This document shows, piece by piece, positions 15,738 to 21,960 of a stretch of DNA of 25,671 bases. Position numbers and translations under genes: made by a program. Origin of the DNA: a virus; IMG/VR virus record IMGVR_UViG_3300046092_000093, positions 1 through 25,671 of that record, one strand, 5' to 3'. Each line of letters starts with the position of its first letter. Positions within the stretch are counted from its first letter, which is position 1. The notes under the pieces were generated by a model. The model saw only the letters and a program-made list of their open reading frames with translations, was not told the origin of the DNA and made no database searches.

Positions 15738-17207
15738 TTATGAAACTAATGAACTTTGAAATGTAGGAATGTTGGAACCTGTAATGCTTCCATCGAATGG
15801 GTTACTACCTGTAAAGTCTGGTAGTGAAAAAACTGGCAACTGAGTATCTTTATTTAATAAAAGCATAGCGTCTGAGCAGCAGTCAACTTGATCGTCTTTT
15901 TTCTTAGGATCACCATCGAAAACTTCAAGTTCATCAAAGAAATCTTTATTCCAATTTGCTTTAACTACATTTACGAAACCAGCTTGTGCTATACTTGAAA
16001 ATGGAGCGAAACGAGTAATCTTAGATTTGACAGGCTTTGTGAGCTTTACACTAAAACCCATTTCAGCTAACTTGCGTTGCAAATCTTTTGCATAAGCGCC
16101 AGCAGCCGCAGCAGGGTCCAAAGGAATACTAATGATTACATCTTGACCATCATGAATAGCTGTATCAAACACTAATTTTTCAACCTCGTGTACTCTATCT
16201 CTAATGGATACTACATCTTCTATTGTGTATAAATTATTAGGGTCTTTTGATACTAAAACACCACGGGTCCAGTCAGGATTTGGATATTGTTCTGAAGGTT
16301 TACTAAATGCAAAATCCCAAGCTCTGATTCTTTTTCTAGCTCTTCCATTTGCGTGATCGGTCAAACCAACCCATTCACGTTTGAATAGACCAGCAGATTC
16401 TTGACGAGCAAACCATGATCCATCTAGCAGTCTTTCTTTCTCTACACGAGGAAGTGACATTAATCGACTAATATAATCGGGTTGTGCCTTGAGCAGTGGA
16501 GGATTATCACGACAGGTAGCACCAATGAATGTAAAAGATGAAATACCAGATTCATCACCTTTACCGTGTGCAAGTTCTGCAGCTTCTAAACTATCGTACC
16601 AAAGCATTGTGTTACCTTGACGAAAGAAATAACGCTGATGACCTGTCTTTTCTGGTAGAGGGATACCTGTATTTGGATCAAGATAGTAGTCTTCAATCCA
16701 CGATCTTAAGAAAGAGTTGTAATCGGGGTTAGTCATCATAAACATCTGTGGTTTATAATCAACATAAGCGTTACGCATACGAGATAAGAGGTATACTACC
16801 ATCTCTTCCTCAAAGTCAGTTGCTTCATCAAAAATAACCAATGAATATTGACCACCTTTGTGATCATACATATTAGTTGCATGCTGCATGTGACTAAATT
16901 TCAGTAACGCTCCATTAGGAAACACTAACTCAAGTTCTCTTGACCTGATTCTTAAGTTTGGATAAATACTTGTATATAAATGCACTGCTTCATGCCAGAT
17001 TGAACCGGGAGCAGTAAGCATCTTAGAAGTTCTACGAAAGATTACACCTGTTGCTCTAGGGTGTTGCATGAACTTCAAAGCAATTAGCAAGGATGTGTAT
17101 GTTTTACCAGAACCAGCAGCACCACCCGCTAATGTAATAGTTGCTGCACTATTTAAGAACATCTCTTGCTTTTTAGAAGCTGGTGCTATTGTAATTTGTT
17201 CTGCCAT
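15738..17207 (-). CDS. terL: Terminase large subunit
   Basis: A 489-aa DNA-packaging motor. The N-terminal ATPase shows Walker A GGAAGSGKT (28-36), Walker B LVIFDEA (123-129) and a coupling motif near MMTNP. The C-terminal RNase H-like nuclease shows RAWDFAFSK (D298), SIPLDPAAAAG (D364) and DDQVDCCSDA (D442/D446) as acidic metal ligands. All expected catalytic positions are present. Length is typical (450-600 aa). It follows the small terminase gene and precedes the portal gene. Confidence 0.96.
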   Translation of the reverse strand: MAEQITIAPASKKQEMFLNSAATITLAGGAAGSGKTYTSLLIALKFMQHPRATGVIFRRTSKMLTAPGSIWHEAVHLYTSIYPNLRIRSRELELVFPNGALLKFSHMQHATNMYDHKGGQYSLVIFDEATDFEEEMVVYLLSRMRNAYVDYKPQMFMMTNPDYNSFLRSWIEDYYLDPNTGIPLPEKTGHQRYFFRQGNTMLWYDSLEAAELAHGKGDESGISSFTFIGATCRDNPPLLKAQPDYISRLMSLPRVEKERLLDGSWFARQESAGLFKREWVGLTDHANGRARKRIRAWDFAFSKPSEQYPNPDWTRGVLVSKDPNNLYTIEDVVSIRDRVHEVEKLVFDTAIHDGQDVIISIPLDPAAAAGAYAKDLQRKLAEMGFSVKLTKPVKSKITRFAPFSSIAQAGFVNVVKANWNKDFFDELEVFDGDPKKKDDQVDCCSDAMLLLNKDTQLPVFSLPDFTGSNPFDGSITGSNIPTFQSSLVS

Positions 17208-17217
17208 ATTATCCTTA

Positions 17218-17562
17218 TTATTCTTCGTTTACAACCTTTAAGCTGAAAATTGCTGCGTTATTTTGCTGTACTTCTACACCAGCTTCTTCGGCTTGCTCTT
17301 CACCATCGTACATATCTAGAGTTAATCTGCGATAGTTATCCAAAAGAATAGTTGCAGCTTTTAATTGATTTTGATGACTCGCTTCTTCATTCTTCATGAT
17401 GTTAGCAGCTTGCATAATAGCTTCAGCTACGTGAGGTTTAATCTTACGTAGAAGCATGACAAGTTCACGCTCTTTTAATTCACGGTTAGTTGGTTTGTCA
17501 AAGATTGATTCTTTCTTAGGACGACCGTTTGGGTTACCGCTTAAACCTTTTTTGAAAGTCAT
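17218..17562 (-). CDS. Probable terminase small subunit (DUF5681-like N-terminus)
   Basis: A 114-aa protein with ATG after AAGGAATTAAC. It opens with TFKKGLSGNPNGRPKK, the GxSGNPxGRPK motif of DUF5681 proteins found beside large terminases. A helical middle (NRELKERELVMLLRKIKPHVAEAIMQAANIM) and an acidic tail follow. It is 10 bases upstream of terL. Binding of the packaging site is the expected role, by position. The GRPKK stretch could contact DNA. Confidence 0.75.
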   Translation of the reverse strand: MTFKKGLSGNPNGRPKKESIFDKPTNRELKERELVMLLRKIKPHVAEAIMQAANIMKNEEASHQNQLKAATILLDNYRRLTLDMYDGEEQAEEAGVEVQQNNAAIFSLKVVNEE

Positions 17563-17583
17563 GTTAATTCCTTATAAATTAGT

Positions 17584-17751
17584 CCCGCTTACGATTGCGG
17601 GGTAGCCTTTTCGTATCTACCGCAGATGAATACGCTGTATCCTTTGTATAAGTACTTGGCGATACTTACCCGAAGTTTCTACACTTCATGTTACCACGCA
17701 ACAGATTCGTGGGACGCCTTCTACATAAGTAGATAACCGTTACGTCAACGG
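17584..17751 (-). ncRNA. Run of seven small hairpins between an 81-aa gene and the terminase genes
   Basis: The 160-base gap is almost filled with stems. Listed by plus coordinates: CCGTT/AACGG (17737/17747), TCTAC/GTAGA (17720/17729), CCACG/CGTGG (17694/17708), GAAGT/ACTTC (17672/17683), TAAGTA/TACTTA (17649/17663), CGTATCT/AGAT..ATACG (17612/17624) and CCCGC/GCGGG (17584/17597). Some can re-pair, e.g. GGTAG (17601-17605) with CTACC (17617-17621), and GGCG/CGCC could close a three-way junction. It contains no tRNA. It may be a structured leader of the terminase message, a packaging-site element or a processed RNA; no function is shown. Confidence 0.45.
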
Positions 17752-17985
17752 ACCCAAGGTAGGTGTTTCTTCATTTACAACTGGATCGCCATTTTCATCT
17801 GATAAAGATTGAGTCCATGTATTATCTTCATTCTCCATTAACACAGAGATATTGAACATAGGGTCAACATTTTCTTTAATATAATTTGATCTTAATTCTT
17901 GACTTAACTCTTTTGCTAAAGTAAAGGAAAGAGCCTCAATAAGCTCTCCTGTTAACGGATTATATACTTCATATTTTTTGTTCAT
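17740..17985 (-). CDS. Hypothetical small acidic protein
   Basis: An 81-aa protein (NKKYEVYNPLTGELIEALSF...) with ATG after AAGAATTGT, a weak ribosome binding site. It starts 16 bases after the adhesin gene stop. The sequence opens with a beta-like YEVYNPLTGELIEAL, then a Lys/Glu helix and an acidic C-terminus. Its position after the adhesin suggests a fibre-assembly or accessory role, but I do not recognise it. Its stop codon lies in the first of the seven hairpins. Confidence 0.6.
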   Translation of the reverse strand: MNKKYEVYNPLTGELIEALSFTLAKELSQELRSNYIKENVDPMFNISVLMENEDNTWTQSLSDENGDPVVNEETPTLGPLT

Positions 17986-18000
17986 ACAATTCTTTCTTAA

Positions 18001-19053
18001 TTAGGAAATATTACCCCATCTATTACCAGTAGCTGTCCATGTTACACTGTAACCATTTAGCTGAACAGAGTTACCACCTGCGTAGCCAGCGATAATACCA
18101 CTAGTACCAGTACCGGTAGCATTTCCACCTACAGCATTTCCAGCACCACCAGCACCGCCAGCACTAGCTGTATTTCGTGTTGAGCCGCCTGCAGCACCCC
18201 AACCGCCGCCGCCGCCACCGCCACCAAAAGCTAGTGGGGCTCCGTTGGTTTGAACGGCAGGGCCAACTCCACCACCACCACCAGCACCGCCGCCAGTTGC
18301 AATAGCAGTGCTATTTGCACCAGTACCTCCAGTACCGGGAAGAATCCTTCCGCCGCCGCCGCCTGCACTACACTGTGAAAAGTTAGTTCCGCCACTTCCA
18401 CCAGATGCACCAATAGCACCACCTGTACCACCTACGATTATACCTGTACCACGTACTGAGCTATGATAAGATGAACCACCTGTACCACCACCTGCGCCGC
18501 CACCACCACCATAACCTGTACCACCACCGGGACCGCCAAGTGAATTACCGCCACCACCGCCACCGCCGCCAGCAATATAATTATTATTTTGAATTGTAAC
18601 GTTTACACTCAAAGACAGTGCCGGACCACCTGCTTGACCTTCTGTTTTTACTGAACTAGTATATTTTGCACCATCACCACCTTTACCAATAATAAAACCG
18701 TTATTAATAATAGTTAAACCACCGGGGAAAGAACCTGTAGTCAAACCAGCAACGTTTCTGTCATTTGACCAAATATACACACCAGAGTTAATTGTAATAG
18801 TTGCCCCAGAACTTCCATTCCAACCGTTTGCTGAAGCCCAAGTAGCCAAGTTCAATTGTTGCTGGTTTGTAGTAATAGTTGCAGCAAAAGCACTGGATTT
18901 ACCGTAGCCTTGAGACATGGAGATAGTACCACTTGCTACACCGAACAAACTACGTACTGCGGTTTCATTTAAATTGATAGTAGCAGTAGATGCTCTACCA
19001 AGTTCTGTATTTACTTGCGATAAAGATATCGCACCACTCGATGGTAATGGCAT
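18001..19053 (-). CDS. Polyglycine-rich tail-tip adhesin (gp38-like)
   Basis: A 350-aa protein with ATG after AAAGGAAAATAAA, which overlaps the end of the upstream gene. The first 55 residues (PLPSSGAISLSQVNTELGRAST..., ISMSQGYGKS) form the module common at the start of phage tail-tip proteins. About residues 160-320 are a glycine-run region with stretches such as GGGGGGGG, GGPGGGTGYGGGGGAGGG and GGGAGGGG. These match the polyglycine-II sandwich of T-even gp38 adhesins, where loops between Gly runs recognise the receptor. It closes with NGYSVTWTATGNRWG, a C-terminal motif frequent in such adhesins. A receptor-binding role is likely. It lies upstream of the terminase genes, apart from the other fibre genes. 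Confidence 0.82.
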   Translation of the reverse strand: MPLPSSGAISLSQVNTELGRASTATINLNETAVRSLFGVASGTISMSQGYGKSSAFAATITTNQQQLNLATWASANGWNGSSGATITINSGVYIWSNDRNVAGLTTGSFPGGLTIINNGFIIGKGGDGAKYTSSVKTEGQAGGPALSLSVNVTIQNNNYIAGGGGGGGGNSLGGPGGGTGYGGGGGAGGGTGGSSYHSSVRGTGIIVGGTGGAIGASGGSGGTNFSQCSAGGGGGRILPGTGGTGANSTAIATGGGAGGGGGVGPAVQTNGAPLAFGGGGGGGGWGAAGGSTRNTASAGGAGGAGNAVGGNATGTGTSGIIAGYAGGNSVQLNGYSVTWTATGNRWGNIS

Positions 19054-19054
19054 T

Positions 19055-19339
19055 TTATTTTCCTTTTGTTACATCAGAGTTAAAATCTCTAATGAAATTA
19101 TAAGTTGCATGACAAATAAATTCTTCATTTGTAGCAACCGATTTATCCTCTGCAGACTTTAGCACTTTATAACTTACGTTTAATTTATTTTCAAGTACTG
19201 AAGTGACTACTGCACTTGATTCAATATCAAAAACTAATCCCTTGTATTTTCCAGTTAGAATTTTAATTTGTGGATTATCATGGTGACCATATGGAAAAGA
19301 ATATTTATAATCTTTATTTTTCTCTAAGAATGCAATCAA
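19055..19339 (-). CDS. Hypothetical 94-aa protein, TTG start
   Basis: The start is TTG 19339, since AAAGGAG lies seven bases upstream and no better ATG exists nearby. The protein (IAFLEKNKDYKYSFPYGHHDNPQIKIL...) is mixed alpha/beta with a GKYKGLVFDIESSAVVTSVL central strand pair that reads like a small SH3-like fold. I recognise no family. Its terminal codons form the ribosome binding site of the adhesin gene, one base away, so the two are co-expressed. An accessory role to the adhesin is possible but not shown. Confidence 0.6.
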   Translation of the reverse strand: MIAFLEKNKDYKYSFPYGHHDNPQIKILTGKYKGLVFDIESSAVVTSVLENKLNVSYKVLKSAEDKSVATNEEFICHATYNFIRDFNSDVTKGK

Positions 19340-19410
19340 GATGAACTCCTTTAATATTAGTATGCGTTTTAACTTATAGCGTAGGTCGCATCCCCTGCTA
19401 TCTTCCCGTA

Positions 19411-19477
19411 ATAGCCGAAGCTATCTCTCGAACGGTTCTTTGATGTTAGGTACAGGCATTTCACCTGTCGGACCGTT
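19411..19477 (-). other. Structured spacer between tRNA-Tyr and the 94-aa gene
   Basis: The spacer carries ATAGC-TTCG-GCTAT on the minus strand (19424-19411) and a nested pair: outer AACGGT/ACCGTT (19431/19472) around ACAGG/CCTGT (19452/19464). No canonical tRNA fits. It may be a processing or stabilising element at the 3' end of the tRNA transcript. Confidence 0.45.
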
Positions 19478-19492
19478 ATTTCAGGTCATGTT

Positions 19493-19577
19493 TGGTGGAG
19501 CAGGTAGGGATCGAACCTACTGTGGCCTGAGCCGGAGGATTTACAATCCCCTGCCATACCATTACGGCGGCTACTCC
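19493..19577 (-). tRNA. tRNA-Tyr (GTA)
   Basis: Type II tRNA with a long variable arm (CGGCTCAGGCCACA). Acceptor GGAGTAG/CTGCTCC, anticodon loop TTGTAAA, T arm GTAGG-TTCGATC-CCTAC, discriminator A and encoded CCA. It is the last gene of the cluster. Confidence 0.92.
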
Positions 19578-19601
19578 TGTTTGCTATTTGCGAATAGCGA
19601 A

Positions 19602-19675
19602 TGGATGCGGGTACTGGATTCGAACCAGTGATGCTGCAAGCTTATGAGACTGCAGTAGTGACCGCCTTACCCGCA
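19602..19675 (-). tRNA. tRNA-Met (CAT), with degenerate D arm
   Basis: Acceptor TGCGGGT/ACCCGCA, T arm ACTGG-TTCGAAT-CCAGT, discriminator T and encoded CCA are intact. The anticodon loop CTCATAA reads CAT. The D region (about 13 bases, AA after the acceptor instead of U8) gives no normal D stem, and the anticodon stem pairs only with a bulged T. It may be unusual, initiator-like, or partly decayed. Ile(k2C) is possible. Confidence 0.72.
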
Positions 19676-19684
19676 ATTTATCTG

Positions 19685-19760
19685 TGGTATACCCCGTAGG
19701 AGTTGAACCTACAACCTACGGATTTGGAATCCGTTGCTCTGCCAGTTGAGCTAGAGATAT
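19685..19760 (-). tRNA. tRNA-Trp (CCA)
   Basis: Acceptor ATATCTC/GGGGTAT, D stem GCTC/GAGC, anticodon stem ACGGA/TCCGT with loop TTCCAAA, T arm GTAGG-TTCAACT-CCTAC, discriminator A, encoded CCA. Confidence 0.9.
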
Positions 19761-19765
19761 AAAAT

Positions 19766-19841
19766 TGGTCACCCTAGTAGGATTTGAACCTACGCCTCCT
19801 GACCCCAAATCAGGAACGCTACCAGACTACGCTATAGGGAG
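19766..19841 (-). tRNA. tRNA-Pro (TGG)
   Basis: Anticodon stem CCTGA/TCAGG with loop TTTGGGG, T arm GTAGG-TTCAAAT-CCTAC, discriminator A and encoded CCA. C1-G72 is present, as in bacterial tRNA-Pro; position 2 is a T-T mismatch. It decodes CCA, which is heavily used in the collagen-like gene. Confidence 0.88.
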
Positions 19842-19847
19842 ATTGTT

Positions 19848-19937
19848 TGGCAGAAGTAACAGGATTCGAACCTGTGGGCAGCTTTCGCCACCGATGGTTT
19901 AGCAAACCATTGCCATAAGCCACTCGACCATACTTCT
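19848..19937 (-). tRNA. tRNA-Ser (GCT)
   Basis: Type II tRNA. Acceptor AGAAGTA/TACTTCT, anticodon stem ATGGT/ACCAT with loop TTGCTAA, long variable arm (CGGTGGCGAAAGCTGCCC), T arm ACAGG-TTCGAAT-CCTGT, discriminator G and encoded CCA. Confidence 0.92.
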
Positions 19938-19944
19938 GTAATAT

Positions 19945-20019
19945 TGGCTGGCAAACGTGGGATCGAACCACGGACCGAACGGTTAACAGCCGTTTGCTCT
20001 ACCTCTGAGCTATATGCCA
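19945..20019 (-). tRNA. tRNA-Asn (GTT)
   Basis: Acceptor TGGCATA/TTTGCCA (one mismatch), D stem GCTC/GAGC, anticodon stem AACGG/CCGTT with loop CTGTTAA, T arm CGTGG-TTCGATC-CCACG, discriminator G, encoded CCA. Confidence 0.92.
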
Positions 20020-20106
20020 AAATTAATCCAACTGTAACCTTATGCTCTTTCCGTTGGCGATTGAGCAGCCGAACTTTTGACGTAGTTGCGGAATACACGT
20101 TTATAC

Positions 20107-20181
20107 TGGAGCTACTACGGAGAATCGAACTCCGCTTACTAGGATGAAAACCTAGTGTCCTAACCGATAGACGATAGTAGC
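20107..20181 (-). tRNA. tRNA-Glu (TTC)
   Basis: Acceptor GCTACTA/TAGTAGC, D stem GTC/GAC, anticodon stem CTAGG/CCTAG with loop TTTTCAT, T arm CGGAG-TTCGATT-CTCCG, then T and encoded CCA. A spacer of about 87 bases separates it from tRNA-Asn. Confidence 0.9.
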
Positions 20182-20186
20182 ATGTT

Positions 20187-20260
20187 TGGTGCTGAATGAA
20201 TGAATCGAACACTCATCTGAGGACTACAAAACCCCTGTTCTACCGTTGAACTAATCCAGC
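20187..20260 (-). tRNA. tRNA-Thr (TGT)
   Basis: Acceptor GCTGGAT/ATTCAGC, D stem GTTC/GAAC, anticodon loop TTTGTAG reading TGT, T arm GAGTG-TTCGATT-CATTC, discriminator A, encoded CCA. G1-C72 and C2-G71 fit tRNA-Thr identity. It is the first tRNA of the cluster and decodes ACA. Confidence 0.88.
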
Positions 20261-20303
20261 TAATAAAGCTATTGTAACAGCAGTTTTACCTTCTGTCAAT
20301 ACT

Positions 20304-20540
20304 TTAAATAGAATCTCTTGTATCTATTTCTGGATCGTTGTACTCATCATAGAATACAGGGATTGTTTTACCAGAAGGATTCTTAAGCAATTCAAAGTCT
20401 ACTTGCACTTCTGAATCTAAGTTCAAAAAAGCAGCATCCAAGCAGTCTTCGCATTCAGCAGTCTTGTTGAAAACGTTTTGCTTAAAGTAACGGTTGCAAG
20501 TTATGCAGTTCATATTTGTATTATTCTTTTTGTTAACCAT
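20304..20540 (-). CDS. Small zinc-ribbon protein
   Basis: About 78 aa from ATG 20540; a TTG three codons upstream (20549) is an alternative. Neither has a good ribosome binding site, so the start is uncertain, and an ATG at 20513 (MNCITC) is also possible. CxxC pairs (CITC and CEDC, 14 residues between) form a zinc-ribbon-like knuckle, followed by an acidic C-terminal half ending in DEYNDPEIDTRDSI. Phages use such small zinc proteins as transcription or nucleic-acid accessory factors, but the sequence gives no specific role. It lies between the promoter at 20794-20822 and the tRNA cluster and should be co-transcribed with it. Confidence 0.65.
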   Translation of the reverse strand: MVNKKNNTNMNCITCNRYFKQNVFNKTAECEDCLDAAFLNLDSEVQVDFELLKNPSGKTIPVFYDEYNDPEIDTRDSI

Positions 20541-20543
20541 TAT

Positions 20544-20566
20544 GGACAATCATTGCGGTTTTGTCC
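20544..20566. promoter_or_regulatory. Inverted repeat over the zinc-ribbon gene start
   Basis: GGACAA (20544-20549) and TTGTCC (20561-20566) flank an 11-base centre, at the possible start codons. As RNA it would form a small hairpin that could restrict translation. As DNA it could be an operator. Confidence 0.4.
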
Positions 20567-20582
20567 ACAATGAGAAATATTT

Positions 20583-20736
20583 GCTTTACGAATTTAGCAA
20601 AGCGAAATTAGTGCTGGTTACTTATCCAGCTTGTACTGAAGTACCTATGACTGAAAGGAGTTTAAAGATACATAGGCGAACATACAAAGGTTTATATCTA
20701 GCAGGGTCAAACCAAGTTATATCTTACGCAGGGTCA
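20583..20736 (-). other. Structured leader upstream of the zinc-ribbon/tRNA operon
   Basis: Between the promoter and the first gene there are about 240 untranslated bases. They hold four possible hairpins: GCTTT/AAAGC (20583/20599), GCTGG/CCAGC (20613/20626), GTAC/GTAC (20633/20641) and CCTATG/CATAGG (20644/20671). They also hold a direct repeat, TTATATCT.(AC)GCAGGGTCA, at 20692-20709 and 20717-20736. No coding frame with a ribosome binding site was found on the minus strand. The region looks like a regulatory leader. Confidence 0.45.
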
Positions 20737-20793
20737 TGGCGCTTAATACCATAATTTACTAAAGATTGTAAGTTTAATTTACATAGATGCTTG

Positions 20794-20822
20794 ATTATAT
20801 CATATAAAATCAGTAATTTCAA
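20794..20822 (-). promoter_or_regulatory. Strong sigma70-like promoter for zinc-ribbon gene and tRNAs
   Basis: TTGAAA (822-817) and TATAAT (799-794) on the minus strand with a 17-base spacer, immediately after the stop of the HNH-like gene. It should start transcription near 20787. Confidence 0.82.
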
Positions 20823-20837
20823 GCGCAATATCAATGT

Positions 20838-21320
20838 TTAGTCAAACACGCAGTATTTACTTAAAATCTTAGCATACCTTAACTGCAGCTTATTGTACAT
20901 TCTTTTCGCTACTACTATGTCTTGCACAACCAATATTTTATCTTTACCGTTTTCTTTCCAGATAAGCACATAAGAAAACATGTCCTTGTGATGCGGCTGC
21001 AGTTTCAAATATCCAGATAAATTACGGTGAGCTTCTTTTATGCTGTTGTAAATCTTTTTAGATATTAATCTTAAGTTGCAATATCTATAATCTGTTTCAT
21101 CTAGATTTTTATGCAGTAGCACTTTATCTTTTTGTACAATAATATTTTGTACCAACTCAATTGCAACTTTATTAGCTTTTAATTTTATTCTTCTAGCATT
21201 TTTATAAAATACTAAATAGCCATCTTCATTTGGAAATATCTTACGGTATCTAGTATTATGTTTTAAAATAAAGAAATCACCAGTTAATATATCATAATCA
21301 ATTAATTCTTTTACTAGCAT
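20838..21320 (-). CDS. HNH-type homing endonuclease-like protein
   Basis: ATG 21320 is chosen because AAAGG lies about eight bases upstream; a frame start ten codons earlier has none. The 160-aa protein has the layout of phage HNH endonucleases: YDILTGDFFIL (the D-x-x-TGxxxW/F opener), an EDGYLVFY segment (GYxxV), then LLHKNLDETDYRYCNLRLIS, i.e. H-x-N-x(4)-D-x-R-x-x-N-L-R. The first His of the usual xHRL/V-W segment is not seen: the equivalent is ANKVAIEL. The enzyme may therefore be degenerate or use another residue. It is Lys/Ile-rich and more AT-rich than the late genes, a sign of independent origin. It is free-standing, just upstream of the tRNA operon promoter. Confidence 0.72.
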   Translation of the reverse strand: MLVKELIDYDILTGDFFILKHNTRYRKIFPNEDGYLVFYKNARRIKLKANKVAIELVQNIIVQKDKVLLHKNLDETDYRYCNLRLISKKIYNSIKEAHRNLSGYLKLQPHHKDMFSYVLIWKENGKDKILVVQDIVVAKRMYNKLQLRYAKILSKYCVFD

Positions 21321-21388
21321 GCAAATTACCTTTAATTTTTTGTACAACAAACATGAAATTGATAGAACGCTCTATATGCTCGTTTCAT

Positions 21389-21481
21389 ACCTTCAGGCTA
21401 CATACCCCTAGACTACTTCAAATTGAGAGCTTGTAGGAGCTTGTAGGGGCTTTGCTGAAGGTTTTAACTGAGCAGCTTCAG
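21389..21481. other. Possible alternative RNA structure (switch-like) and 10-bp tandem repeat
   Basis: ACCTTCAG (21389-21396) can pair with CTGAAGGT (21455-21462), supported by inner CCCCTA/TAGGGG (21405/21444). The same CTGAAG can instead pair with CTTCAG (21476-21481). AGCTTGTAGG is repeated exactly in tandem at 21428-21437 and 21438-21447. Mutually exclusive stems suggest a regulatory RNA, strand unknown; on the minus strand it would lead the HNH gene. Confidence 0.4.
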
Positions 21482-21576
21482 TGTAAGTTGCAACGAACCG
21501 TCCGTAGGACAGGCAGAGCGCCTTGAGCGTCCAAGCATAATGATATTAAAATAAATTAATAAAACAAATCAAAATG

Positions 21577-21647
21577 TAATATAGATTATAATATAGGATT
21601 AACTTAAATATAAACATATGTTTTATCCTATGTTATAATCTATATTA
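21577..21647. repeat. 23-bp inverted repeat, AT-rich
   Basis: Arms 21577-21599 and 21625-21647 match at 22 of 23 positions, with a 25-base spacer. Each arm contains the 15-base motif TTATAAYCTATATTA (inverted in the left arm). Confidence 0.85.
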
Positions 21648-21817
21648 ATCTTAAGTTATTATATATCTAATTTATTTGCTTGTTAATGTAGAGTACATTT
21701 AATGTTAACACTAGCTGTTACTATTAGATATACTTATATAAGTACTAAATATAAGGTTAATGTATATTATAACCTATATTATATTCTATGTACTAACTAA
21801 TGTTATAACCTATATTA
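21577..21817. repeat. Four iteron-like copies of TTATAAYCTATATTA
   Basis: The motif occurs at 21577-21591 (inverted), 21633-21647, 21767-21781 and 21803-21817. The last two copies belong to a longer 26-base repeat (21767-21792 and 21803-21828) with a 36-base period. A 14-bp palindrome TACTTATATAAGTA lies between, at 21731-21744. Confidence 0.8.
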
Positions 21818-21885
21818 TATCTTATGTATTTCTTAGGGTATCACACGTTTTGTCATTTGTCAAGTACTTTTACAAAATATTTTAG

Positions 21886-21914
21886 TTGACTTAGACTATT
21901 GATCGTGCTATAAT
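21886..21914 (+). promoter_or_regulatory. Sigma70-like promoter for the rightward operon
   Basis: TTGACT (21886-21891), 17-base spacer, TATAAT (21909-21914), with CGTGC before the -10 box. This is the closest match to consensus in the window. Transcription should start near 21921. Confidence 0.9.
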
Positions 21915-21920
21915 TGAGCT

Positions 21921-21944
21921 AACACATACTTAGTGTTGATCAAC
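21921..21944. promoter_or_regulatory. Operator-like palindromes at the rightward transcription start
   Basis: AACAC-N7-GTGTT (21921-21937) overlaps a perfect 10-bp palindrome GTTGATCAAC (21935-21944), both at the predicted start point. This is a good place for a repressor, or a hairpin in the first bases of the message. Confidence 0.5.
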
Positions 21945-21960
21945 TTAATAAGGAGTACTT

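Larger units (their letters stand above)
21321..21960. other. Non-coding divergence region, candidate origin/control region
   Basis: About 640 bases without a supportable gene, between leftward HNH/late genes and the rightward early operon. The left third (21380-21540) is richer in G+C and forms alternative hairpins. The middle (21541-21840) is extremely AT-rich, with an inverted repeat, four copies of a 15-base motif and further palindromes. The right end holds a near-consensus promoter and an operator-like palindrome. AT-rich, iteron-like repeats between divergent operons are typical of replication origins or master control regions; nothing here proves either. Confidence 0.55.

Noticed and set aside
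19380-19492. Possible degenerate tRNA containing CGTTCGAG on the minus strand.
   Set aside because: No acceptor or CCA follows at the required distance; hairpins explain the sequence better.
20020-20106. The spacer between tRNA-Asn and tRNA-Glu, checked as a ninth tRNA.
   Set aside because: No T-loop TTCGA context in the right place, no acceptor pairing. Only one bulged hairpin, GTTCGGC/GCCAAC.
19832-20212. A 126-codon minus frame across the tRNA cluster.
   Set aside because: It runs through tRNA-Ser, tRNA-Asn and tRNA-Glu, so it is an artefact of tRNA sequences.
20494-20754. An 86-codon plus frame antisense to the zinc-ribbon gene, with a hydrophobic start.
   Set aside because: No ribosome binding site. 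It overlaps the promoter leader and CxxC gene and contains structured repeat DNA; the minus reading has better support.
20838-21540. HNH gene plus structured flank considered as a group I intron.
   Set aside because: No split gene flanks it: the left side is a promoter and leader, the right an AT-rich control region, so there are no exons to join.
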